DNA of 64,000 nt from Ignelater luminosus (taxonomy: Eukaryota; Arthropoda; Insecta; Coleoptera; Elateridae): the NCBI GenBank assembly GCA_011009095.1, contig VTPC01004488.1, forward strand, positions 1 to 64,000. The letters are read 5' to 3'. Made by a program: the position numbers and the translations under genes. The notes beneath the pieces are model-generated. The model ran no database searches, was not told the origin of the DNA, and saw only the letters and a list, made by a program, of their open reading frames with translations. Below, one piece after another: positions 45,701 to 60,700 of this stretch; position 1 is the stretch's first letter; each line of letters begins with the position of its first letter.

Positions 45701-48700
45701 ATCATAAGATTTATTTCTAAATTATGGTAAACAGAGAGAGCTAGGCTTTTCTACTATTTAATAACACCTCATTGTGAACATGTTTATTAAAAAGAATTAC
45801 TAATTTCTAATTTGTCGAGCATCAAATCTTAACTTAAAGACTAATATTACAAACTTTATAAGAAACATACAGTGTTACATAGCAATCTGCAGTTAATACC
45901 AGGCGTTAGTGCATGCTAATTTTGTTTATTTGGAACTACAAGCTGTTTATCGGTAATTATCTATTCAATTTCAAGTTAGAAATGTGTTCTTAGAGGTAGC
46001 AGGTTACAACGAAAAATTTGCACTAAGTTTAAGATCATGGAAGTCATATTTGACTTTTTATTTTTGTGGTATGCGTATATTAATAGGCTATGAAGAATGC
46101 AACATAGTATTTGTTTTAGTGCAGCAGTTATTTACTTAAAGGTTAAAATGACATCCAAAGGAAAGGTTTTTAAGTAGAAGGATTTTAAGAAATATTTAAC
46201 CTTTGTGGAAAGCAATTTGTCATTGACCATCTTGTTCAAGAAGGCATAGTAAAACCTAATATTTGTTATTTTAAAATGAGGACTACTAGAGGTGATACCA
46301 AAATCTAGAAAAATGCTAACATAATAGCCAAAGAGTTGTGAAAAAGTTTAAGGTAATACTAATGTTTGATGATGAAATGGCATGTTATACTTAGGAGGCT
46401 GGCTGTTCAATTGTTTACAGCAGTACATTTTAAAATATCTAAAGAAGTCTAATTCTAGAGGTCACTAGAGAGTAACAATGCTTTTGATCTGGAGAAAAGC
46501 AAATGTATGCACTGAAAGGTAATAATCGTCCATGAAGATTGAACAATTTTTAAAAACAGGAAGGCTGGCTTAAACTAAAATTATTTTTAGTTACCTCAAT
46601 GGAGAGAAATCAAAGTCTTTTATGTATTAAGATTTCTTGGTACATAAAAAGTTTTGTGAAGTATATGATACCAATTAATTGACATCAGGAAGATGAATTC
46701 TGTAGGTTTGCAGAGCACTTGTGAAGGGACACTTAAATTACGGAAATCTGCAGGTTATGAATTCTACACTATCAATTGGTGAATAGAATGTATAGTTTAT
46801 TTTGTGTTAGAATGTCATTTTACAAAATAGTTTCAAAAACTTGATTATTACTATTTTTATTTCTTAGAGTTGTTTGACACTATGCTAAATTTTGTGGAAA
46901 TTTTATAAAAGAATTTTTACAAAAATTTCTCTGGAAATTTCTGATACGTTGTTGTAGCGAGTTGTATGCAGCTATGCCTAATTTTTTACAAGATTTTTGA
47001 TGTGGGCATGCGCAGTATCAATCTATTTACAGCTGTTTGCAGTGACCTTTAATCAATCTTTAATGCGACTCGTAAACATAACCTCAAATAATAGGGAAGC
47101 AAGCAGACGTACAGACGATCAGCTGATGTCGGTTTGCGCATGGACGCCCTTACGTTTACCACGCAACCTGTTCTATAAAATTTTTGTTGCCAAAAATTTC
47201 TATGTAAACTCTGTTTGCAACGACCGAAGATTTTTAAAAAATTAATTTGTACAAAAATTTATAGAAAATTTAGCATAGTGTCAAACAGCTCTTAAAAGCA
47301 AAGTTAGTGCAAATTTCTGGTTGTAACTAGTTTGTCATCTAAAACTGACTTGAGTTACTAGGTTTTAGATTTTAATTCCATTATCAAATATTACGGTAAG
47401 GTTTATCTACTTGGTGTATTTCTTGTGTTCTAAGAAGTGTATGTTTGGTGCTGTTACCAAGAAAATTTCTAATAATTAATAGCATTTGAAATCCAAAAAT
47501 TGCTTTTCCTGTCAAGCTATTTAAGTAAGAGTTGCTAGGTTTTGACAGAAGATGGCAGTAGTGGTGAACTGTCAATATTTAATGATGGGCTCTCATAATA
47601 ATCCAAGCAACGACTGTAATTTATCCTACGTCGAGTACAAGAGAAACTTGTGTATGTAATGAAAGTGGTACAATAGACGTATATAAAAAGCCTGGTGTAC
47701 CTAAAATTCATTGGCTGGGTTTGAAGACTGTAACTTTCTAGCAGACAAAACATGATGCCATAGTTTACATTATTATTAGTTGTCCACGAGCGGCTGCTTG
47801 TGTCAGTCCCACAGAGTAATAAAAGGTTTCCTATTCTAGCAAATAGAATACCTGGAGCTATTATTAACTCACTTTAGGGATTCTTTACAACTGTTTCCGT
47901 ATTACATTTGTCAGTGCCTACGTAGCATCATTTTAGGAATTTCATATTTTGTCAAAGGCAATGGTGTATCAAGTCCATTTTATATCTCTGCAGTGATTGC
48001 GTGTTCTAATTTGCTTTGTAATAACCATATACACTACATATACTTGGAATAGGCCATCACATTGGCAACTTATGACATTCATAGCTAGCACAATAAGAGC
48101 CGCATTTTGAAATTTTCATTCTGCTCTGAAAGCTGTTTCGTCTATGGCTGTTCTTCATTAGTAAAGAAAAGGATCGCATGTAAAAGGGAATATTTGAAGA
48201 ATTAAAGCTTCTGTTAGATTAAAATGAAGAACATGTAATTTAATTTCATGAGTAATGATAATCAGGATGTCCTGTAAGTGACGTCAAGGTACATTATTCT
48301 TTATTAAAAATTAAGGCAAAAAGGCTAATAGCATTTTGATCTCTGTGACTTATTTTTGAAGATATTAACAGTTAAATCTTTTGAGATTTGGCAACCATGG
48401 CACCAAATTAATGCAGGCGACATAGTACAGAATAAGTTGCTAGTTAATAGTAGTCAAGTAATAGTGCGTTAGGTGTAGCCACATCTTAAAAAACATCGCA
48501 TGCAAATAAAGAAGTTGATTTTTTGAAAACAAATGCTAACTATTTTGAAATTTTAATGTGGTCTTGCTCACATATTCTTCTTATCAAAAAGAACATTAAT
48601 ATGCAGATATTAAAGATTCTCTGGGTGTTTTTATCTAGTAGAATTATAATTCAAAAGTGAAGACCCAGAGGATATTTGCTATACTTGAGTTTTTGCTTAG

Positions 48701-51700
48701 ATTTCATCAAGAAATTATGCTGTGCTCTTGCTGTGTTTCATTTACAGGCTGTTTTCATAACAAATGTTATAAAGTACTATTAATTAAAGTAACTATTAGT
48801 TTCAGTTAATTGTGTTCGGAAACAATTGCAAAAACTAGACATTTTAAACGCACATTTATAAGTGAGTAATAACGATAGCCCAATTAGCACATTAGGCACA
48901 AAAAAGGTATTCAAATGTCAGTAACAGTAACAACTAGTGTTTATTACTATTTTCATCTTTATCTTATTCTCAGTTTCTTAATAAAATAACATGAACAAGT
49001 GACATTCTACTTGGAGAAGAATTAAGCTTCTAATGAGGTTAAATTTAACCCCTTGTGCAATTTAAAAAAATTAAGTTGGGCTATCTTGAAAACTAATTAA
49101 GATCATACTGTTGAAAATAATTGCAATAATAAATTTTAACCACTTCAATATACTACATCCCAAATTTCACATATTAATCTAATGAATGGTTCCTTAGATA
49201 TTAGCCAGTTCCATGCTTTTGAAACATGAGGTACACCGGTCTCAGAACATAAAGACCCTGTATATCATCGCTACTGTGCACATAAAACATTTACTACTAG
49301 CGGCACAAAAATTTATTTTTCTGGAGAATATGTTAATAAAAAAGTTATAATTTTAGTGATTCAGAAATGAATATTATAGAGAATGGGGTTATCTAATTTT
49401 AAAAATGTATGGTAGTGACAGGAAATTTAATACAAGAGAAGCTAAAATTCGCAATATTTTTATTTAAAAAACTCAGGAAAAACAAAAACTAGACAGTGAT
49501 AACAATACTAACTCAACACTCAACACCTAGGCAAACCGGAATGCAAGCATTCTCGTCTTGTCAACCAAAATAGACTCGTTCGAACGTAAAATTCATTTCT
49601 GATGATAACGTACAGGCTCTTTACATTTTGAGACTGGTCTATACTAACACATTTGATGGTGAGGACAAAAAGCTTCAAATGTCCTAGATTTGAACTACTT
49701 TTTGATTTTGGGTATGTGAAGCTTTTTTATTGCTACATTTTTAATAATTTCATAAACATCTGAAAAAAAGTGACACTAAGAGCTGATTGTACAAAAAAGA
49801 AATTAAATGATCTGTTGTCGCATTTGATTTCACAATTAACTGATCTGATTGGTTAAATGTAAAATATGATCAACTGATTATATAATTGTAAATTCAAATT
49901 TGAAACAATTTGATTTCTTTTATGCAACTGGCACCAACAGTTCAATATTGTGACACTGAAGTTTTTGACAACACTATGGCAAATGTTTTGCATTTTTTGG
50001 AAGTTTTTTAAGAAATTTAAATTTAAAAAGTAATCTTTACATTGATTAGCACTGTATTATACAGGGTTGTCAAACAGGGGGCAACTGACTGAAAAAATCA
50101 GGAAAAGTCACGAAATTTCTCTGTTTTTTATTTGTGATTAGAATTTAATTTGTTAATTTTTTTTTAATTTCAAAATTGCACAGAGATAATCAAATTAATA
50201 TTTTTCGGGTTTTAAAATTCCACGCGCAGTATTTCTGTTGGCAGTCATGAATCTGTAGTTTGTCAAAAATAAAACATCTGGGAACGCAAAGCATAACCAC
50301 AACGAACTCCTATTATGCTACTTTTTCCAAATTTTGCTGACCATTTTGACCATGTTCCCAAGGTGATATCAAAAAACTAAAAGTATACGTTTGTCTTATT
50401 TTTTGATGTAGAATACGATTCTAAAGTAAAAAATTTTGAAAATTTCCAAATTTTCGGCGGCCATTTTGACCATGTTCCTGAAGAGTTATGAAAAAACAAA
50501 AATACCACATGGTCTTTAGTTTTTGATGTAGAATCTAAATCTGAAGTCAAAATTTCAAAATTTGACAAAAAATGCGGACAGCCTTCGCAAACTCAGTAAC
50601 GACTCCTTCGGAGTTCGTTGAAAAGCTTTGGACATGTTAATTAAACAAATTTTTTTAGTCAGGGAATTTCATTTCATCATTTAAATCGCCACCCTTATTA
50701 CAGGTGATTTAAAATTAAAACAGTTGCAGATAGAGAAGAAATGTATTAACGGAATCTAATCAAGAAGGCATCCTCTGGGAATCTACCATGATCACCTTCA
50801 TTTGTTTATTTAATAGAAAATAACTGACAACACTGACTATGATATTTTTAAATTACATTATGTCTAGCAGATGATGTCGATAAAAAATTTATTTTCTTGC
50901 AGATGCTCAGTTGTTTTGATCCCTTACATAACAATCTTTTTGTTTTGTTTTTTTAGTAAAAGTTCAACAACTAGCTAAATATGCTACCTGCATTGTGGAA
51001 AATGACTTGCACACTAATATTTATATTGTTTAAGATTAAATATTCAAGTTACTTGCAGTATGTGCTCAAACTGCCATCCTTCTTCTTGGATACAAGCCAA
51101 GACTAAAATTTTATTGTCTTTCTATATACATACATACATAGCAGCAGCATGTGCATCATTTCTTAGAATTCTGCATAAATTAAAAGCATTTTAACCTTTT
51201 CTCAATGCGATTGAGATGCATTCTGAATTTTCAATATTAAATACTTTCTTCAATGCTGTAAAAGGTATTTGGCAATTCAAAATTACTCTTGACACTACTA
51301 AACAATGCAATTATTAGATTGTTCAAATGTTTTACATTAAATCATGGACTACTAATATTTATACACTTTTTTATATATCATGTAATTTACTTAAAAAACA
51401 TGTGAAAGGGTCCAAAATAATTAAGCATGCGTAAAAAGAATGGTTCTTATACAACTTACTATTTCAATACCTTGCCTTTCTTTTTAGTTTTGAAAAATGT
51501 GAAGTATTTTCCAGCCAAGTGCTTTATGAACAGCACACGTCTCCAGAATAAATCTTTTTTGTGGTTTACTGTTACAGAGATACAGGGTGTTCAAATGAAA
51601 GTTACCATTTGTGCTCCTTTTAGTATCAGCATCTCACAAATTACATAAGTTGTTGAGATAGAATTTTCTGTAGAAATATTGCTATAAGCGATCTATCATT

Positions 51701-54700
51701 TTATAAAATCTTATAAGTGATACTCCAACCAAAGGTGGAGATGAAGGAGGGAGACTGTGCACTTCATTTAAATGTTTAATTACTACAGAACGAGAGTTTC
51801 ACCATTTTCAAAAATTAATTTAATATTCAGCCTAACAAATTTTATGCTAAGTTTTAACTACCTTGAAATAAACTTAGAAAATCAGTGGCTTTTATAGCCA
51901 CATACCATTTATCTTTTAAAGAAGTGTCTTCCCTCCCTCCATCATTTCCACCTTTGGCTACAGTATCGGTTGCAAGATTTTATAAAATGATGGATTTCTT
52001 ATGGCAATATTTCTATAAAAATTTTATCTCAACAACTTATTTAGTTTCTGAGATACTGGAGAATAGCAAAAAAATGGTAACTTTTATTTAAACACTCTGT
52101 ATCTATGTAACAGTAAACCACAATAAAAGATTTATTCTGGAAACATGATTGTTTATAAAGCACTAGACTAGAAAATATTTAACATTTTTCAAAAATTTCA
52201 AGCATATAATTCTACAAATGAATTACTAAAAAAAACTAAGATGAATATAATAATATAGCAAGGTACTGTACACTGCAAGATTTATTTTTAAGAGTTTAGT
52301 TACCTAACTGTAACTAAAATACATACATATAAACAAATTAGCAAACAAGGCTCTAATTATGGATCTTACTCTTTAACCTTTTCCAATTTCTTATTTTAGT
52401 TCTACTAGTTAATTGAACTCTTAAAATAGATCTTGTAGTGTTAGTTGTATTAGACCCATTAAGTTTTTCTATCGATTGATGTTACCTTCTAGATATCGTA
52501 CAATTTAAAAAAATCACAGTTGATGTAGCCCGTTATTTTCTATTAACAAAAAGGTTTAGGTGATCATATTACGTTTTAGATGATGCCTTTCTGATCAAAT
52601 TCTAATATATTTTTTCTTTATCTGTAACTGTTTTCATTTTAAACTGCATGTAATAAGTGTTTGATCACCCTGTATGTTAGATAAAAGAGCATAGAAAAGC
52701 TTCAAAGCAAGCTCTGTTTGAGCTTTCTAAGATTCGCATAACTCATTTCACAGCCAATCATTGCAACACAGGTCAGGAGATTTTTGTAATAATAATAATA
52801 ATAATAATAATTTCTTTTTTCTTTCAATTTCAAAAGTTTCAACTGGACCCGAATTGAACTTTGCTTGCCCACTGCTAAGATAGAATCAGAGCACTATTTT
52901 TTTTTTATTTTTTGGCATAATAAAGTTTGTTGATTTAATATGAATGAGCCAATCTTAATATTACTAATTTTTTATTTTTGTCTTATTTTTATTTTTGTAT
53001 TATCAAAGAAGTCATGGTGTATTTGAAAATGACTCATGTATATGTAATCTCTAAGATTTTTATCAAAAAATAAACATTTATTTTTTCTTATGCTAAAAAT
53101 ATAAATGTAATTGTATAGTACATACATATAACTGTAATTTTGTGTTGGAAAATACTGAATCAGTTTGATCATTAAATTTGCAAGATTATATAATTTCATA
53201 TTAAGTTTTAAGTTAACTAATAAATATTGAAAGCTGAGCGGTAAAAGTAAGATAAGGATTTGGGTTATTTAAATCATTGACGAGTTTATGCTCACATTAT
53301 TATGAAGAATGCAGTAACATAATTTAATATAGTTCCATAGCAATGCCTATGATCAATCATTTGCACGGTTAATAACAGAACATTAACATGATAAATAAGT
53401 TAGGTAATAAAATGTCATATACAGGATATTTGACAATTGGTGAAATAGCTTCGTGTAGCCATATTTCCCATGTAAAACTGAGACAAAAATGTTTATTGAA
53501 GAAAGTTTTTGGATGAATAATTGCTCTCGAGAAAGCCATTTAAGAACTTTAAATCTGGCAACATAGGACGAACATACAAACAATAATTATGAAGATCCAG
53601 TAACCAAATAAGCCTGGCTTCATTTATTCAAGATTTAAAACGAATTAATAAACTTATAAATTACAAATTTATGCAAATTGATCGTAAAAAGTAAACTTAG
53701 TATAACAAATATTCAATTGTTCTCCGTTAGCTTCCATGCAGGCAGTTGCTCACAATGGTATTGCATTATGAACATTTCTAGGCATTTGTGTCTGTCCATT
53801 ATACAAGCTTGCAGGTCTTGTAAATTTCCTGGAGATGTCTGGTAAACCTTTTCCTTCAGAAAAGCCTAAACGAAAAATCCAAAGAATTTAAATCAGGGGA
53901 TTGCGGTGGCCATGACATAGGGTTATTACCAGCTGATGATCATCATATCCAGATTAGTCTCTTTCACAGATTGAATCATCTTATCAGTTCATTAATTGAT
54001 TTCTCTATTCAGGCGTTATGGTAAAAAGTGAGGTCCAATAATGTTGCCTGCTAGTACTCCTATTCAAATATTTAAAGAGAATCTGACTTGGTTTCTAGAC
54101 AGTCTTGTATAATGTGGATTTTCGTGAGCCCACTGATGCATATTGTGGCAATTAAAAATACTGTCTCTTGAAAAAATGGCTTCATCAGTCCACAATATTT
54201 GCTTATGGAAATTTTGGTTCAAGTCGATCTGTCGCTGTGGGTAATGCAACTTTAATAATCATTAGGTGTTAACAACTGAACAGTACCAAAGTAGTATGGA
54301 TATAAAGAATCTGCTTTTAAAACATTATGCATGCTATAATTACTAGAATTATTAAATTGGCTTGTACTACTTCCAGGTTCTTTGTTCTTTTTGTTCAGGG
54401 TTAAGATGAGCTCACGAAGCACCAGCATTAATTTGGTTTGGTATCATTTGACTTGTCTCTTTCAACTACTGATTCAATTCTCTAAATATGTTTGTGGTTG
54501 ACAACAATTTGGAAACCTTTTCAAGGATTCAGTTTTTGCGGCATTACCATTTCCTTCGCAAATCCTATAAACCCAGTACATATCGGCATACTCATTGAAA
54601 CTAAACTCCATTGCTTACCAATAAATAGTTTCAATGAAAAACTAAAACTATGACAGATTTAGAATGACAACACAGTGATTGACAGTGATAATTCATCAAA

Positions 54701-57700
54701 TAAAAAGTTTCAAATACTAGTCAGCTCTGAGTGCTTGTACAGCATTGCCAATAATAAGATTTTTTGCTAAAAGCACCAATTTTCAGTTCAATAAAATACA
54801 AAACTTGATAATTTGCTGTTATTTTACATCCATGAACATCTTCATACAAGACTTCTCAGTTTTAGTCAGGGAATCTTTCAACATGAAGCTGTATAATTTT
54901 GGAAAGTGCTAGTGTATTTGCTTATACTTCTGTTTTTATTGACGAAGAAATCTTCTGTTTTTATTTGTTATTAACTAACATTTTATTGACAAAATATCAT
55001 CTATTTAGGAGCAAAAATACAGTGTGTCCACATTTCGATGCTCACTATTGGGATCTCAGAAATTGTAAGAAATACGAAGTCAGTTAAATTAGAAGAAAGT
55101 TGGCTATTTTGGAGATCAATTTACTTATGCCTTTTGTGTTTTCAAAAAAGTTCATGGCTTACTAGATATTTGCTAAAAACGAAATTATCTTATTTTTTTA
55201 AAGTGAAATATCAGGAACAAGCAGAGAGGGTGTTTAGAGAATTTACTCCGAAACACAAAAAAAAATTATTTCCCAATTGTCTTTTGTTTTACTTTGGTGG
55301 TGGAACGTAAATCCAAATTTTTTTTTAATGGAACGCTTACTTAATTTCCATATTACTGCCTTAAATGCTTTTCAGTAATACATGGTTTGACATAGCTGTT
55401 CTTTTGTTTTACCAAGTTATGGTGTGAAAATCATTTTTCATCATAGCATGCCATGACATCTAACACAAAGTCATAGATTTTTATCAAATAAATTCGTTTG
55501 TTATGCAAACATTGCTAAAACAAAATAAATATGCTTTTAAGGTGTTTTATGGCGCGTTAATTGCTTATTTGACGCTATTTGTTAATGCTCAGTAAAGTAC
55601 CTTAAAAGCGTCTTTTTTGTTTTGTTTTAGCAATTGTTACATAACAAATGTAATTTATCTGACAAAAATCAATGATTTTCATATGTTTAAAGCCATGGCA
55701 CGCTACGTGAGAAATGCTTCTCACTTCATAACTCGGTAAAACAAAAGAATAGCTACGTCAAACCATGTATCACTGAAAAGCATTTAAGGCGTGCTACTCA
55801 GTAATATGGAAGTCAAGTAGGCGTTCCTTTGGAAAAAAAAATTGGATTTAGGTTCCACCGCCAAAGTAAAATAAAAGACAATTCCAAAAATAATTTTTTG
55901 TGTTTTGGAGTAAATTCTCTAAAACCCTCTTTGTTGTTCTTGTCTATCTTTGCTTGTTCCTGAGATTAAAAACAATTAAATAATTTTTTTCAGCAAATAT
56001 CTAGTAAGCCGTGAACTTTTTTGATAAAACAAAAGCATAAGTAAATTGATTTCCAAAATAGTCAACTTTCTTCTAATTTAACCAACTTTGTATCTCTTAC
56101 AATTTTCGAGATTCCAATAGTGAGCATTGAAATGTGAACACACTATATAATAATTAGTTATTCGACTTTTAATAAAATAAACAAAATTATTTTGATAGAA
56201 ATTAAGTATTGTTTTTTCTAGTTTTCTTTAACAATAAAAAATCATTTTGTTCATTGTACCCATAATTTTTGTATTGTATTGCCACGCATCACACTTTAGG
56301 TTTTTAATTTAATTTGCACGGTATGCTATGGGTGCACAAATGTAAGATTTCCAAAGTGATTGACAAGCAGTCTGAGAAAGGTAAATTTATTTTATGTACA
56401 ACCGTGAGATATATCTTATAAATCGTACTCTCTGGGAGAACGTAATGTTTCAGATTACCGCACGTGTGCGGTAATATTTTCAAATTTGTTTACTGTTTAC
56501 ACTGTTGCTAAGTGCGTTGCTGTCATTTTGAACAATGAGATTCAGCTGTTACTTTGAATTAATATTCACAAAATCTTGATCGAAAGGTCCATGATTGAGA
56601 GCAGCAAAAATGGTTTCATTTGCAAAAAATTCAACAGTTCTACATAAAATTTCGTGGAATACAGTATTATTGCACTCACATGGTTACGCAAAACTCGGGC
56701 TAGCGCCCTTGTTTGCGCAATTTCCAATAATGTGTGTATCCCACTTATTGCGTAAACAACTATTATTTACAAGTGTAAAACTATATTCAAACAAGTATTA
56801 GGTAGAAGTAAATAATAGTTTTTAAAAATAATGATGGTCTCGTTAGCAATATTTTTTTATTTAATTCATTTTACAAAAAATAACCTGTCTGCTCGATAAA
56901 CCCCTTGAAAATAGTTAATGTGAATATTTACGCTGTTAACAAATTACTGCTCATTGCAATCTATAAAATTATGTTATATCTGTGTATAACAACAGTCCCC
57001 ACGTAACAATGATCCCAATGTTGTATGTTAATTATACGATGCATATTCTGGTGATGATAAATTTTGTGGACATCATAAATGCTTTTATAGTAATGTAAGA
57101 GAATTTTCCTAAGAAAAAAATTATCTTCACAAAATTTTTTCTTCAGGTTTTACTTATCTTTTTTTGACCATTGCATTTTTGCTCTTATGCCTAAATATAT
57201 ATAAAATGTCCTAGAAATGCATATAAAGCTTCAGGTAGCCTATCCTAGCATTAATATAGATCCTAAAACTGCTGACACAGACTTCCTAAAGTCTTCGGTT
57301 CTTCACATGACAGAAAAAGAAAATATTAAATTTAGCAACTGTGTGAAAACCATAGTATATAGATGGGTAAGTAGAACGACTCTTCAAAAATCCTTTGTTC
57401 TTTTCAAACGCATTATAGTAGGTGTGGCATTTGGAGAAAAAATTTTTTTATTTTTTCCTTTAATGCAATTCTTTTCAAAGTGTGCTGAACAGACCTTGTA
57501 ATACCTATTTTGCATTAATATTTCCATATGATCTTTATATACGTCATAGATGTTACAAAACCGTGCCCATTCCTCACATCTAAAATATTTATTTTATAAT
57601 AGCATTTTCAGAGTTAATCGGAAGTAACAAAACTTTTATTCCTTACCTTTGTTTATCACTGGGAAATTTAAAAATTGCACGTTGAAAGTTTCATTATTGG

Positions 57701-60700
57701 CTGTACACCCCTTCACTGCACAAATACTTTTACAATGCATAATTATTAAAAATAAAAGTAAAGGTAGTATAGGTCTAGTTTACTTCCACGTGTACGGCAC
57801 TGATCTAACCTCGCTCGGCCGCTGGCTCGGCGTTCGACCGTCGTGACATCTATTATAGAAACGCGAACTGCCCTCCAACCTTCACGAGTTTTTCCCGCGT
57901 TTTTAAGAATTGTTCTACTTCCCCATCTATATACTATGTGAAAACCTCTAATAAATGTTAAATATTCAGTACAACTTTTAATATGGAATTACCAAATCAA
58001 GGATGTATCTCAAAATTATAGCAAAACTCTATGGGTCGGTTTCTGCTCTCGTCATTAAACCTAAACAGTCTCTAATCATCATGACAACTGATGTTGTCCT
58101 TTTTTTCTTATTAAGATCAAATAAAGCTACATGTCTATATTTTTAAACAAACTTCATTAGTTAGTGAAAGGAGAGTAGACACTGGCCCTACATTTTTATT
58201 ATGTATAAAATCTTTAAGATTGTTGTATGAGCATTTTAACAAATACACCTTGCGTATACTGTTGATTGTCACATACTAAACATATTTGCAAAAAAACGCC
58301 TATGTGAATTAAAAACACCATTGCATGTGAGCATTGCTTTCTGTCCATAAAACATTATTTACAAAACCTGGATTTCTTCTTTGTCTTTCCAAAAGCCACT
58401 CACAAAAATTGAACCGTTTTTCGTAATTTTCTTGAAGCAAATGCTGCACTCTCATTTTATGATGAGGATATTAGTCATACATGGGCACAAAGCCAAATTG
58501 ACTGAGTTGGTTCATATATACAACAAAACAGGTTTACATATTTTGTAGCTTGACTATCGGTACTAAATTATTTTGATCAGATAATCTGCCCTAAAGTTAC
58601 TTTCTGCTGGTAAATATGCTTTTATAGAAGCCAATTTAGTCCCCTAGGTGGCTCCCGTGCCTATGTGTAATGCAAGCCATTCTCTTTTGCTCTTGAAATG
58701 CTAGATGTTAGTATAAGTCTACAATCTATAAGATTTGGATGTTACCTGCAGGTTAAACCTTCAGTGTACCTTTTAGCAGCCTCATTGTAATTACCACTGC
58801 ATTCGCCCAGAATCCAAACCTTGTCCATGTATTCGTTTGCTGTATATTCCATAGTAAAAATTAAAAACATGAACAATAATAAAAATTGACAGAGACAAAA
58901 TAAAAATTTTCAATTTATTACGATACCATGAATTGATATAGTTGTCATTTATTATATAACATAATTTTTGTCTTTATTTTCAGAAAGGATACTACTGGTT
59001 AAATTAATATTTTACTTACAAGTTTTATTTGCAAACAATGTCTTTTTGTATTGAAATATTAAATATCTCATTTACATGTTTGACATTAATCTTTTGAAAT
59101 TCGGTGTTAAAGGTTCTGCTTTGAAGAGTTCCATACAAGAAAACTATTCTGCAGAAGAAAATTTTTTACAACTTTATGTTCAGAATTTACCAAGGAAAAA
59201 CTTTACCGGAAGCTTTATTTGCATTCTTAGGACACCCTGTATGTTTATAAATTAGCAGTATAGAGCCCAGGCTTCATGTAGCTGCCTGGAGAGTAAACAA
59301 CTAACCTAACCTTTACATTCTATGTTAAAGAGTGATCTTATAACTATAATAATGGTATCATTTATCAATTTAGCTGATGCATTGATATTTTTAAGGTATT
59401 TAAAGTGTATTGACTTCCAAGTGAAAAACACCACAAGAATTCAGTCCATGTACAAAACTGAACTGTTTTGTTTAATTGTTTATTCTTCAGGCAGCCATAT
59501 TTGAGACGTTGATTGGCTGATGTAGTTTGATGATGTGGGTTATTTGAGGCTTATATCATAATGTCTAAACACAGCCATTGCTGTTAACTACTAGCGCCAT
59601 CAACAATAATGTCAATCGCAAATATCAGAAAGCATTTTAAATGAAATATTTGATAGTATCAAGACCATTTAAAAAAATGTGATTAGACTCACCATATAAA
59701 AACAACAAATTGTAAAATTTACATATGTACGTATGGTTTGTATTCATTCAACGGGGTGTTATGTCAAACTATCTAAAACCTTTTCTTTAGCATTTTTTTG
59801 TACTTGAATTTTCTTCAGAGAAATCTGACCTTAAAGAAAAATGAGTATTTTCATTTTTAATAAATATTTATTAACCTGTGAATCTTTTCAAAGAAACAAA
59901 AACACCAAAGAATGATTTCTAAAATAGGCAACTTTCTAATTTAGCCTATTTCATACCTTTTACAGTTTAAGAGATCCCAATGATGGGAAGAAATATAAAC
60001 AAGTTATTACCCTGCATATACAAAAGTTCAATCAGTCGCCTTTATTCATGTTAATACTGGAGGTTTAAATTTGTCATCTTAATTAATATACTTGATAATT
60101 AAATAAAGTACGGAATAAAAAAATACAACATAATCGCTAAATACAAAACATGTAATAAAAATACACATCAACAGTAACAAATGATATACCGGGTACTGCA
60201 TCGGCGGACGCAATATAGGAAATCTCATGCTAATTTTGAAATGTTTAGATATTGGCTCCCCTAATTATTTTAGCACTAAACTTTATTTAGGTTTTTTGAA
60301 GGGCATTGCAAGATGATACACACTGAGCAATTCAAGCATTTTATGATAACTCAGTCAAAAGGTATTTGAAGAAAGGTGTGTGCATAATGCATGTTCAGCA
60401 GCAACATCAAATAGGCCTGTAAGTTTTTGCACTCAACTATTTCTAACAATTATCTATGACAGTTTGACAATCAATTTAAATTTTAACTATGAATTATGCA
60501 ATAACAGAGAAAATCACCATAATAAAGTGGTATTATGCAGGGAACAGCATGCAGAAAGTAATTCTGGTTTTGTTAGCATTTAAATAATTGTGAATTATAA
60601 GTTAATAGCAATAAAGTTATTGATATTCGACGTTGTTGCTGTACTATGCACATACAGGCACATTTCTTTAAATATCTTCTAATTGAGTTATCATAAAATG

